The notes beneath the pieces are model-generated. The model was not told where the DNA came from. It ran no database searches and saw only the letters and a program-made list of their open reading frames with translations. Positions 36,236-47,960 of a stretch of DNA of 64,000 nt are shown here, piece after piece (position 1 is the stretch's first letter; the number at the start of each line of letters is the position of its first letter). This stretch comes from Physcomitrium patens (Eukaryota > Streptophyta > Bryopsida > Funariales > Funariaceae). Both the position numbers and the translations under genes were made by a program. The stretch covers positions 10,092,494 through 10,156,493 of the forward strand of contig NC_037270.1 of the NCBI RefSeq assembly GCF_000002425.4, in the 5' to 3' direction.

Positions 36236-36628
36236 TTTTCTATATATAGATTCTTTTAAAATATCCAGAATAAAATATAAACTTAAAAAGATAAAAAAAC
36301 AGTACTTGTCTAGTATAAAATAATCAAAATTAGATAAAAGAAATCTTAATAAATCACATAAAAACCAAAAAATATATTGTACAGATGTAAACACTTATAA
36401 AATATTATATACTATAAATAAATAACTGGATCATTTAACTAATATAACATAATTCAAAAAAATAAAAAAATGAAAAAATTTAAAAAGTTGTTTGCACAAG
36501 AAAAATATTATAACCAAGTACAAATACTATAATATAAGCCTAAAATAATAACACAATCTACCAAGTCATAAAAAATTATTCAATGAAAATAATAGTAATT
36601 ATAATTCATAAATTTAAATATTATTCCA

Positions 36629-36677
<49 letters not shown>

Positions 36678-37990
36678 CATATTATGTACAAATTATATTA
36701 GATTAATACAACATATAAGTTATAATAGAAGAAGTTTATAAAAAAAAAATTTATATATATATATATATATACACACACACATATACATATAATCTAAAAT
36801 ACAATTTAATAATAATTAAACATAAATTATAATAAGTTTAAAGTAACAGATATTACTATTATATTTAGTGATTTCTTTTGAAAGTAAAAACTAATTATAG
36901 GAATTATATATATAGTAAGCATAAAATCAATTAATTTTAAAAAATTAATATTTTATATATACTCTCAAAGACTACAATAAAAACTTTAAAATTAAAAATT
37001 AATATGTTTTTTACAAATTAATATATAATAGTTATATTATATAAGTATCTAGATTTTATTAGTTTTTATGATGCCACATAGTATTTGATTGAAATTAAAA
37101 CTTCTGATTTTTTGTATATATATATATGTAAGTTTTGAATTTAAAAATCAAGTGAAAGTTACATAACAAAAAATTTATTTTTAAATTTTAATTAAATAAT
37201 TAAATTTTATAATAATTATATATTTTAATAATAATAATTAAAATAATCATAAAAATAATATATTTAGAAGTTTTGCAAAACTTAAATCATGATTGTTTAA
37301 TTCTACCTCTTTTTGTTAATTTTATGTATATGAGTATTATATTTTTAATTTTTAATTACATTAGTTAGTAGTTTTTAATATGTTATTCCATATTATGTAG
37401 TCATATGTGATTAAAATTGGCTTTAGGAATTTTAGTGTGAGTAGATTAGATTGTAAAAGTAATGCAAAAACACAAATGTAAAGAATAAAATAAAATGAAC
37501 TATTTTCAAAAGTAAAGATTGTAATTAGTGTTTTGCAATAAAAGATAATATTATTGATCTTATGCACATTATATTCTTTGCATCAATAGCTCAAATTCTC
37601 AATAATATAAAATGGAGATTCAAATTTAGGATAATAAACAAACTAAAATAATTATGAGAAAAGGTTGATCATAAGTTATGAGGTTGAATGCTTTGTAATC
37701 AAGACTGAAATTTATAAAAAGAGCCAAACAACAAAGTTGGTCACATTTTGGAATAAAAAAAATAAAAAAAAGAAAATTATCAATTATTACAAAAAAAGAA
37801 AGAAAGAAAGAAAGAAAAACAACGCAAAGGGCAATCAAAGGGGAAGAAAAAAACACACAATAATATCTCTAAATTGAGATGCAATGTCCTTGGATCTAAA
37901 CAAACAAAAAACAAATAAAAAATAAATAAACAATCTAATAATATTTGGATATTGCAATGGAGCTCATAAAGACAAAGGGCCCACTTCCCA
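36236..37990. other. AT-rich intergenic DNA with microsatellites
   Basis: This AT-rich spacer lies between the two gene islands. (TA)n runs lie at about 36632-36672 and 36755-36770, the latter followed by a short (AC)n run. An (AAAG)n purine run is at about 37792-37816. No gene is seen. Confidence 0.6.
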
Positions 37991-39123
37991 ACCATGGCCA
38001 CACATCACCTAAAATGCATGAAATTGACAAAAAACATGAAAATTAAAAAGACTTGAAATGCAAATATCATAAGAATATATCTGGCGTAAGAAAACGAGGA
38101 TGAGCCAAGTAGGGTAGGGTGATGGAGAAAAATCTTCCTCAACTACCCAATTGGATGAGTTCTCTCTTGTTTGATGAGAAAGCCAATATGAGTCAGTCTG
38201 GAAGTAGTTCCATGGAACCGCCACATACAAACAAACAAACAAACAAACAAGCAAACACACAAACCATGGCAACCACGCTTAGCACCATAACTCACTCACC
38301 CACCCACTGGCACATCTCCATTCACCTTCAGAAGAGAAACTACTAGGGCATAGAACCAGTGAACCTGAACCTGTTTGTGTAGGGAGGGATACATGATTCG
38401 GACACTGCAGCAGGCAGCAGCAGCAATGTGGATAAGCGAGAGCACGCACACTCAGTGCGCACACACACACACAAACTAGGGTGGTGGTGGGGGCACCCCT
38501 CCGAAGCATCAAACCCAGGTATACACAGCGAGCGAGCGCATCAGGAAAGAGAGGGAAGAGAGAGGAGAGAGCGAGAGGAAGGGAACCGAGCCAGCAGCTA
38601 TCCAGCTAGCGTCATAGCAGCAGCAGCAGCGGAATAATAATAGATTGAGGAAGGGGCCAAAGCCCTGCTGCCAGCAGGTGAAAGAAATTTATTATTTCCT
38701 GAGCCCAGGGAAAGGGAGAAAAGGGGGAAAGTGGGAGCCTCCCGTTGGATTGTTGGTATGGGTCCTGAGGTAGCAGCAGCATTGTGCCAGGGTATTGTGT
38801 TGCTGCTGGTGATGGATTTCGGCTTTGGGCGCCTTTGTCTGCGTCAGGATACTTTTGGAATCCCCACACTACAGCAGACATACTTTACAGATAGTTCGGA
38901 TGTGTGTGCGCGGACACAGGGTGGGACGGCGAGGGGGACAGCCGTTCTTCTCTGATCCGATCTCCCCGCCTTCGCTCCCACGCGCTTTACTCGCCCGTTG
39001 CTTGCTTGTGTTGGGACCATCTGCTTCACCACCACCCCCCCCCCCCCCCTCTCTTCACCTACGCTATTATGGATCGCCACTTCTTCGTCTCCTCCTAGCC
39101 CCTGTTGTGGTCGGTTTCTGCAG
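37991..39123 (+). promoter_or_regulatory. Promoter and leader exon of the U-box gene (presumed)
   Basis: Composition rises to GC-normal from about 38380. The stretch has (CAAA/ACAA)n at 38226-38260, an AC run near 38459-38473, long GA-rich blocks (38540-38590), CAG runs and a 15-base C tract (39035-39049), all common in plant 5' UTRs. A strong donor, CTGCAG-GTGAGT, ends this exon at 39123. Short frames here look fortuitous. Confidence 0.45.
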
Positions 39124-40264
39124 GTGAGTGTTACTTGTTGTGTTTGTTTGTTTGTTTGTTTGTTTGTTTGTTTCTTTTTTGTTTGTTTGTTTGTTTTTTT
39201 TGTTTTTTTCAGCGGGCTTGGCGTTGCAGGTCGCGAGACTTCCTCGTCTCTCTCTGTCGGTATGTTGTACTTCTCTCGCCGGTTTATAGGAGGTTCTGTG
39301 AGTGAGGTGTTCGCGCTGAAATTGAGAGAGGTTTGGATGTAGGGGTGAGAGTATGAGGAGGGAGGGAGGGGGAGAGAGAGAGGTAAAGAATTTTCGAGAG
39401 CACGAGATTCGAGATGGTGAGTAAGGGTGGAGACCTGAGGGAGCGTAGAGCGTTTAAGAGTTGTGTTCGATGAAATGTCTAAGAAATTTTCTGTGTTTCA
39501 TCGGAAGATATTTTTTATCTAGTCACTTGAGATCCCTTCATTTAATTCTTGCATGCTTTCCACCTGGTAAAACCGCCACTGATACTCCGCCGTCAAATTA
39601 ATCTGTCCCATCAGTTTCGAAGATTTCAGTCTTCGCTGCTGCCTGCTTGTTTTCTGTTTTCGTCTCGTGTCGTCTCCAATTCGTTTCGAATTTCTGTTTT
39701 CTTTATTTTTTGAATTTAAAGAAAAAAGTTTTACCTGATTATATTTTTTCCTCCCTTAGCTTGCCCACAGTATCGCCAAGCGGCGCCGTAGCTTTGAATC
39801 TTGCCGTTGTTGTGATTATTTGGTCAAACTCAGTTGTACCGACAAAATGTGGTCTCATCAGGATATTAACGAGTGCGAAGGTTTTAGGAAGTTCTTGCAA
39901 TACGCCCGATTGGAGTCAAACAGAAACCTAGAGCATTAGTAGATTCGAAGCTTTTGGCATTTTTTGCGTGATTGAATGGCGTAAACTTACTTGCGGGTCA
40001 TAACATGGTTGAGAATGTTGTACCCACCGATAGTATAAAATTCTAGCCATCCAGCTAGCAGCCGATTCGTTCCTAGGAATCATAGCATGATCCTCTTTTG
40101 ATTTTGTCGCATCATCTGAGGTAATTCAGGAAGAATTCTGCAGGTTGAGATTCGATGCGGATGCCACAAAACATCCTGGGGATTATATCCACTACCGGGA
40201 CGCCTGCACTGAAATAAGTCTGTCAAGAATGAGAAGTATCTAATTGGTGTCAAATTGTGTGTAG
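39124..40264 (+). other. 5' UTR intron of the U-box gene (presumed)
   Basis: It runs from GTGAGT at 39124 to TGTGTGTAG ending 40264, one base before the ATG at 40266. A (TTTG)n array with T-runs fills 39139-39213 close to the donor. Leader introns that end just before the start codon are common in plant genes and often raise expression. The span has no sustained coding frame. Confidence 0.5.
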
Positions 40265-40265
40265 G

Positions 40266-43200
40266 ATGCGGCAGTGTATCGCTCATCCATTTCTGTCGGA
40301 GGAAGACACCAACGAGCTCGCCGCAAATTTTAAAGCTGCACGCAAAAGTCTCTTCGAACGAGAGATTTTCAAACAGAGCGCCAGGAGTTTTGAGCAGCTG
40401 CGCACACTTGCGATTGATTTTCCAGAAGCAATCGAGCTTGATATTGAAGTGCTGGAGCCTATCCTTCAAGAATATTCAAATCGCACAGAATTCGATTGCT
40501 TCCTGCAGCTTTCAAAGCCGACCGTACATCGCTACTCATAGGCGAAGTGTGACGAAGCATCTTGAGGACATCACACACAACATTGGCATCCACGTGAGGA
40601 TTATCCTCCTGTCTGCGGTGCAGAAGGACTTCAAAGCATCAGCGGGCACAGTGCCCCAATCGATGCAGCAAGTGCGCCACGAGTTATACAGCTTGAATCT
40701 GCAGGTATGTCGCATATTAGAGGTTGACAACGCAGCTTTGAAGGACTCAAAACTGAAGCGAGATCGTCTGATAGGCATATGCACCGGCAGTTGGGGTGGA
40801 GGATTTAAATCGGGGCAGCTCGAAGTTGAAGAACGAGATGGATGCGATTAAACGTGACGTGCAGGAAACGAAGGAACCGCATGATCCACACATGATGGGC
40901 GTGGTTGAGAATAGTTCCAACAGCCTTGCGCAGCAGTCTAGCGATCAGGCCACCCCGTCTGAAGATCCCGATGGTATGTTGCATCACCGGGAGTATCGCC
41001 AGTTGGAGCCTCTCTACGAAGCATTCATATGTCCTCTCACGAGGAAGATCATGCGCGACCCTGTTTCTTTAGAAAATGGCGTAACATATGAAAAGTCTGC
41101 AATTGATCGATGGATGCAAGAATGTCGAAATTCAGGTAAGGAGCCAACGTGCTTCGTGACTGGAAACCTGATTACTGCTCCGCCGAAACCGAGCATCGCC
41201 CTTCGAAACACCATTGAGGAGTGGACTACTCGGAACGAACAGTCGCGCATTGGCATTGCAAAGAAACTCATTACTGTCGAGGCCTCGGAAAACGACGTAC
41301 TCTGTGCTCTGACGGATCTGCAAGTGCTCTGCCGGAAGAAGGCGAACAGGTACCGGATACGCAAAGTTGAGCTCATTCCTCAAATTGTTGATCGCTTGAA
41401 AAACGGAGAAGTGGTCCGGATTCTAGCCCTTGCCATGCTTCGTATTCTCGCGGAAGATGACGAAGATGCCATAGTAGCCATAGGTCAAACGGACGCACTG
41501 CGACTGGCCGTGAAGTGTTTGGCTAGAGACGGCCCGGAGGAGCGAGAGGAATCTGTAAAGCTTCTTCACGAGCTATCAAAGTCTTATTTTATGTGTGAGA
41601 AGATCGGTGCAACCAATGGTGCCATACTCTTCCTCGTGGGAATGACCAGTGGCAGCCCTGAGAACATGGTGGCTGGCGACATAGCTGAGGAAGTCTTGTC
41701 CAACTTGTCAAAATGCGATAAAAACATCCTTCAGATGGCGGAGAATGGTCGTCTGCAACCACTTCTCGATCGCCTCACTCTGGGTTAGTACTACAAGCCC
41801 CTCGCTTTTCTTTGACGTAGATAATAGTAGGCTACTCAACTCCGCTAGCCTCCCTGCAAATTCCAAATAATATTAAAAACCTTTCATGGCATGTTTCTCA
41901 GGCGATGCGGAGGTTCGTGTGGAGATGGCCGAGGTCCTTTCCGACCTGACTCTAACCCCAGAAGGTAAGGCCCGCGCCGGTGAGCTCGTGTCGAGGACGT
42001 TAGTGGAGATGTTAAACAGCAGCTCCTCGTCTTCGGAGAAAGCGGCTGCTCTGAAAGCTCTCCGCAGCATTTCAACGCTCGAGACCAATGGCAGCAAGCT
42101 CCTGGAGGCGGGGGTGTTGATTCCTCTAATGCGCGATCTCTTTGTCGTCGGTCCCAATATGGTTCCCATGAAACTAAAGGAGGTAGCCGCTACGATTCTT
42201 GCTAATGTGGTGAACGCCAGCGGAATGTGGGAGAGCATGCCCGTCGACGATGGCGGAGACACGCTCACGTCCGAGGCCACAATTCACCGCTTCCTTCACT
42301 TGATTAGTAACACCGGGCCTAAAATTGAGGCCAAGCTCCTCCTGGTACCTGTTTTTGTCCAATCTCTCCTGCTTCCCCTACTTTCAATCTCAACACTCCC
42401 ACGCTCCTCACAGGTGCCGCAATGCTGAAACGCTATTGAAATTTGCTGCAGGTTGTAGCAGGCCTAGCATCGAAACCGAGAGCCGTGAGTAGAGTTGTCT
42501 CCGCCATCAAAAGCTCGGGTGCCATAGTCGCCCTAATCCAGTTCTTGGAAGCCCCTCAACCCGACCTCCGTGTCGTCTCCATCAGACTCTTATACCTGCT
42601 GTCGTTTCACATGTCCCAAGAGCTCGCAGATGGATTGCGCGTCACCACACGCCAGCTGAGCACACTAGTGAAGCTGGTGGGTCAGTCAGGCGTAACAGAG
42701 GAGCAGTCTTTTGCCGCCGGGTTACTAGCCAACCTCACCTCACAAGACAAGCACCTTACGCGCGCATTGCTCGATGAGAATGCCCTGCCTACGATCGTCG
42801 AGCGCATCAACGAGGTCAGGAGGGGAGTGGTCAATATCGGAGGCGCCCGTCACATCGCTGCGTTCCAGAAAGGCTTAGTAGGAATCCTCCTCCAGTTCAC
42901 ATACGAATTGGACGACCCGGTGTTCGTCGACGCAGCGCAGGCGAATGATCTAACAAGCTTGTTTACGGCGCTCCTGCAAACCTCAACTCTAGACGAAGTG
43001 CAGCGCTCTTCAGCGCTAGCATTGGAGAATCTGTCCGTCAAGTCGCCGCAACTATCGATAGTGCCGGAGCCTCCCGCGCCAGTGCCGGTATGCCCTCTGT
43101 TTCCGTGCCTGTTTCAGAAAACGCCCCCACTCAGAGTTGCTTTGTGTGAGCTACACGGCGGGGTGTGTTCCATGAAGACCACGTTTTGTTTGCTGCAAGC

Positions 43201-43828
43201 GGAAGCTATTGGGCCCCTCCTTGCATGCCTTGACCACCGCAACACGAGCCTTGTGGAGGCTGCCATGGGAGCTCTGTCCACGGTGCTCATGGACACCGTC
43301 GATGTCGATAAAGGCGTCATGGTAAGCTCCATCTCGTATAGCAGCTCTGTATATGTGAAGTTATTCCTGTCGTGGTTGCGTCCCCTACATTCTCATGAGT
43401 GGCATTTCATGGCTTTTGAGAGTCTCCACAACCTGGCTCGAGTGCTCTAGTGTATTTCTCCACGAGTTTGTTCAGAACCCTGTATGGTTTGATATTTGGC
43501 GAGCATGTACAGGAGAAACTTTTCTGACGAGCCTTGTGTGTTGTAGGTATTATATCATGCGGATGCAATACACCTCATTTTGATGGTCATGCAGGAGCAT
43601 CGCACCGAGGTGCTGCGTCAGCGGGCGGTGTGGATGGTGGAGCGGATCCTTCGCAACGTTGGCATGGCGCAAGCTGTGTCTATCGACTCTAACGTGCACA
43701 CATCTCTTGTGGACGCATTCCGGCATGGCAATTCCCATGCCAGGCAATCCGCTGAGAACGCTCTGAAAACATTAAACAGAATCCCTCAAAACTCTGTGGC
43801 TAACGCTCCCATGATTAGGAGACGGTGA
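40266..43828 (+). CDS. U-box ARM-repeat E3 ubiquitin ligase, PUB42/43/44 (SAUL1) type, frame breaks near N-terminus
   Basis: The U-box at 41010-41226 begins YEAFICPLTRKIMRDPVSLE and ends in the IALRNTIEEW helix. It would recruit an E2 enzyme for ubiquitin transfer. ARM repeats follow for substrate or membrane binding. Exons: about 40775-41783, 41902-42344, 42452-43321 and 43547-43828, all phase-consistent. The PUB-specific end is clear: LCELHGGVCSMKTTFCLLQA, then EHRTEVLRQRAVWMVERILR. Upstream, 40266-40508 and 40540-40776 encode the helical N-terminal extension (EVLEPILQEYSNRTEFDCF, then RRSVTKHLEDITHNIG), but in two other frames. Joining them needs removal of 31 nt (40509-40539) and one base near 40777. 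Neither gap has GT-AG ends of the right length. If the breaks are real, translation could begin at ATG 40838 and still give U-box plus ARM. If they are assembly errors, the protein is about 1027 aa. Arabidopsis relatives act at the plasma membrane in senescence and immunity, and a similar role here is inference. Confidence 0.82.
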
Positions 43829-44400
43829 GCATCACGTTTGCCATTCTCTTTTTCTGTACCTGCTGTTTCATGGAGTCCGTCTCCAGCAGAATATTTCGCA
43901 GGTTTTTTTTAATGTCATGTAGAGTAGTTGAAAGTGGAGTTCACAAAACTTGAAAAAATGACCAGTTAAGCATTAGAAGTTATGGCGTCCCGAGTTCTTC
44001 TCTATCATACACGATCGAGGTGAAGGTGCGTCTCCGTTCTTGTGTGGCATGCACGCGTTCTTTTTAGGTGTAGGGTTTACAATGTGTACAAAAAGGTTCT
44101 TTTTCATCGTCGAGTATACATAGAAGTAGCTTATCCATTCTTTTGCCGCGTGGATTTCCTCAGTGATCGACTGTATTTATTCAAGGTGTATTAATGCTGT
44201 TTAAGCCGAAGGCTTGAAGCTATCGTGCAAGGTTCCTTGTATGTTTTGGAGCATATGTGATCTGATGTTTTTGGTCCCGATTAGACCGGTTCTATAATTA
44301 GAATGTTAAATTGTTGTCAAATAGGTTTGTGACCTCAATTACTGTTAGAGAAAGAAACATTGAGTTTGGCATTCAACATTGGGGTTGTTGTAATACTTTT
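43829..44400 (+). other. 3' UTR and downstream flank of the U-box gene
   Basis: GC-normal, non-coding sequence follows the TGA at 43826-43828 and fades into AT-rich DNA near 44400. I see no distinct terminator and no further gene. Confidence 0.45.
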
Positions 44401-46554
44401 TTGCTTTGAGGTGAGGGGCTTACATTATTGCCTGTGATGTGTAGAGGATATTCAAATATCCAAGAGTAGCTACAATCTCTACAAATCACAAGAGTAATAA
44501 TCTTTGCTAAACAGCTGCTACAGCTTGAAGCAATTATGAGACTAGAATTGAAAGTGTTTTTACAAGAATACTATGGGTATCAAATGTTGAATTAAACGTT
44601 TTTGTTAAGATAAATTTGTTACCAATAAGAACACTTGTAGTTTTTCATGCAGAGAAGAAACGAAACCAATGCATCTCAACAGATGGATGAATTAGATTCT
44701 TTTCTTCTATTTTCAATAAGATATATCCTTTTTGTAAAATTTGAAATTAATAAAGGTCCATGGAACCTATCATGTGCGTCTTTACATATAAAGTTTGTTT
44801 TATTTTTATTTTCTTTGTATTTTTTATACTCAAAAATAGATTGTATCTAATGCATTCATAGAATAAAATATAGTACAAAAAAACTTCTTTATTCCTAACA
44901 CCTATGAAAGTAGAGTTAAGAATACTATGTGAAGTAATTGCTATTAGTCACTTAACATTTTTACTTAAATATATTATCAAGCCATCTTATGGCACTCTAA
45001 AGTTTCACTCTGAAGTATAGAGATTCCTCTATACTTCTTTTTTCAAAGACATTTGTTTCTTAGAATCTAGATGGTCTACAAACAAAGTCCTTTTAGAAAT
45101 GATTAGAACTTGCCAAGGCATCTAAACCAAATTGAAAAGGGAGTATATGTTTGTAATAATAGCTTGCTTTTGCAAGAAGACTTTCTACAACCGCTATTTC
45201 TAAGAATTACACATTATTTTATATAAAAGAGGTAGTCCAATTTCAAATTTTACTAACTTGATAATACTCCTAAAATTTGTGCAATATGGTTTTAAGCTTT
45301 TTGGAGAGAATATAAGGCACAATAAATATTAATATAAGAACTAACTTTTCCTCTCTATGTATTAATGGCCACACTTTTGAGCCATAGAAGCCAAATGAAC
45401 ATTGCTTTTTGGAATGAGATTTGAATCAAATGTCATTTTATTTAAATGAGAGGTCTTGTTTTAGTAGAAAATTCTAGTTGTTGGCTACTAAGTTGGTTGT
45501 AAGAGTGTTTCTTTGAAGTCACTTCTATCCAAGTTTAGCTAAGTATGCCATTAGTTTTGCTCTTGTTACCTAAAAATAAGAATTAAGATTAAAGGTTACT
45601 TCATTAACTTTATTATAGCAAAGTTTGTTTTTTTTGTTTTTTTGTTTTGTTTTTTTTAAAGTGGTCATAGAAGCTACTCTAATAATTTAAAAAAAACAAG
45701 CTATATGATTTATATTATTGCCAAGTTCTATATTTTCTTAATTTAACAAAAGATTTTTATTGTAGTATAGAATTCTTAATTGTATCTCAACATGTAAGAT
45801 TTTAATTTTTGTAGATTATAGTAGAAGAAACCATTTGTCTTATTTAACTCTTTTGTATTGAATAGATAGGTAAAAGACTACTACTAGAAGTTGGTCCTCC
45901 TTTAAGGTATACAAGCTAATCTAATCTTAGAATTTTTATAGAATACTCCTATGTTAAAATATAGTATTCTATGTTTTGAGAAAATAGTAGTATAATTTAT
46001 ATATATATATATAATCAATACTTGTAGTGGATTGGTCTTTAGAAGAAACTTCTTTTATTATGAGCTATTATATTGGATCTTTAAAAAAAACTATTAGAGT
46101 ATAAAGTTGTAACTTGATAAGAATTTAGGTAGAAGTTAATAAATGAGAATTTGGAATTCCACTAAAAAAATCTATTTTGGACTTTGTAGAATGAGGTTGG
46201 AAGATTAAGCCAAAGATAAAGATATATTTGTATCTAAACTTTTTTAATATTATTCTATATCTATAAGTTAGGCTTCTACTTGTGTTTTGACATTAGTATC
46301 CAAGTATTATTTGGAAGTCATTATCTTTTAGCTATTAGTTTGGCATTTAACATTCTATATTTAAGAAAATTTTAAAATTTGGCATGTTTTGGATATAGGG
46401 TCCCTAAAACCATTTAATTGAGAGTCTATTGGTGGCTTCTTTTAGATTAATTATACCAAATCCACTTCTAATTTAAGCCTTTATATAATTACTATATATA
46501 TATATATATATATATATATTTCTTAAATTAATTTTTTTAAAGATATAAAAGAAA

Positions 46555-46609
<55 letters not shown>

Positions 46610-46850
46610 TAACTTGATGTAAAATTAATCTTGGTTATATGTACAAAATAGCTAATTTAAACTTTTCTATTAGAATCTTATATGTTCTTAGATTATTTTT
46701 AAGAGACATCTTTTATGTTGCACTTATAATAAATTAAATAAGCTAATTTGGATAATATTAAGGAATAATTATTTTTTATAAGATATTTTTAGTCATAAAT
46801 TTTATTTTAAAAATTGAATTTATAGAGTTTGTTCAAATTGAAAGAAATAA
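44401..46850. other. AT-rich intergenic DNA, possibly 3' part of a LINE
   Basis: It holds (TA)n runs at about 45994-46012, 46494-46519 and 46559-46603. Given the minus-strand LINE relic to the right, its 3' end may lie here. I could not identify the zinc-finger or RNase H region with confidence. Confidence 0.4.
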
Positions 46851-47960
46851 ATATAATAATGATAGTAAAATGCTATTTATTCTAATAACAGTGCAAGCGA
46901 CATTGATTGTAATTAAAACACAAATATTTAAGCATAAGTATAATTCTATCAATCAATGTCATATTTAAGGCTACGCCAAAAGAAGTGTCTAATAATGTAC
47001 TAATAATATTAGAAAAAGTCCACACCCATCCAAAATTATTGTTCAAGTTGGGTCTAACAGTTTTGTAAAATTATTAATATACGATAGATTTGCATAATTT
47101 AATTTCTAAATCAATGGTCAAACTAAATTTTTTCATGAATTTTATTAAAATTTTTAAGTTTTTTTCTTTTTCTTTGATGGTAATAGTAGAGTCATTTGCA
47201 TATTGACATTTGACTTCTTAGTCATATCTCCACATAATATTAATGCCATAAAGTTTTTATTCTTTGATTACATTTGAAATAGCTATATTGAAAATTTTAC
47301 AAACGAGAATAAAGATGTATGGAGCCAACAACTTTCCAGCANNNNNNNNNNNNNNNNNNNNNNNNNNNNNNNNNNNNNNNNNNNNNNNNNNNNNNNNNNN
47401 NNNNNNNNNNNNNNNNNNNNNNNNNNNNNNNNNNNNNNNNNACCATGATCTTAATCATATGAAAAACTAGGGTGTTAATCCAAAAAATATAAAATAATGC
47501 TTCAATGATAATTCTAAAGATACTTTATTATAAGCTTTAGAAAAAATACTTTTTAAAAGAAGTGGTTGACTTGAGGATGTGATCTAATTTATGGTTTTGT
47601 AAGTAATTAGAAAATTATCCAAAATATATTATAAAAAAAGAAAGACCATTTAATTTAGATGAATTAATTTTAATAACACATATTTAAGTTATTTTTGGAT
47701 AATCTTATTATAAATAATATAAGAAGTATTGAGTAAGATAGTAGAATATTAATTTTCTAATTTAATTTAATTATATCCATTATCTACAAAGATGATACAA
47801 TCTTTAACAATACTTTTAAAAAAATGATCTTCTATTAGAGCTTAGTCAATTATTGCAATATAATATTATTTAATGATATGTCAAAATATCCAAAAATATT
47901 TCATTTCAATGCCATATGAGCCAATTACCTTATCTTTTGTTATTATATATATGTCTTCTC
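46850..47960 (-). pseudogene. LINE (non-LTR) reverse transcriptase relic, minus strand
   Basis: On the minus strand, 47222-47130 reads QYANDSTITIKEKEKNLKIL. That is the LINE RT active-site block (YADD, here YAND) with its usual downstream helix. On the far side of the gap, 47560-47490 reads FLKAYNKVSLELSLKHYFIF, the motif A block (D-F-x-K-A-Y-D in live elements) with its catalytic Asp changed. The order and spacing across the gap fit one RT domain. Stops are frequent. No poly-A end or target duplication was found. Confidence 0.6.
47342..47441. other. Assembly gap (100 N)
   Basis: It is exactly 100 N, a conventional scaffold placeholder. The true size is unknown. It falls inside the LINE RT relic. 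Confidence 0.99.

Noticed and set aside
38428..38637. Short frame rich in Glu/Arg before the U-box gene
   Set aside because: It is made of GA-repeat leader sequence and lacks family features; it is probably 5' UTR.
40705..40801. Using a GTATGT intron (40705-40801) to repair the second frame break of the U-box gene
   Set aside because: The phase works and the donor is good, but the acceptor is weak (GGTGGAG) and splicing would delete family-like sequence (ALKDSKLKRDRLIGI). It stays a possible alternative, not my main model.
25252..43828. A functional operon-like link between the MutS fusion and the U-box gene
   Set aside because: They are separate plant genes 5 kb apart with an AT-rich spacer between; neighbourhood alone does not imply a shared role.
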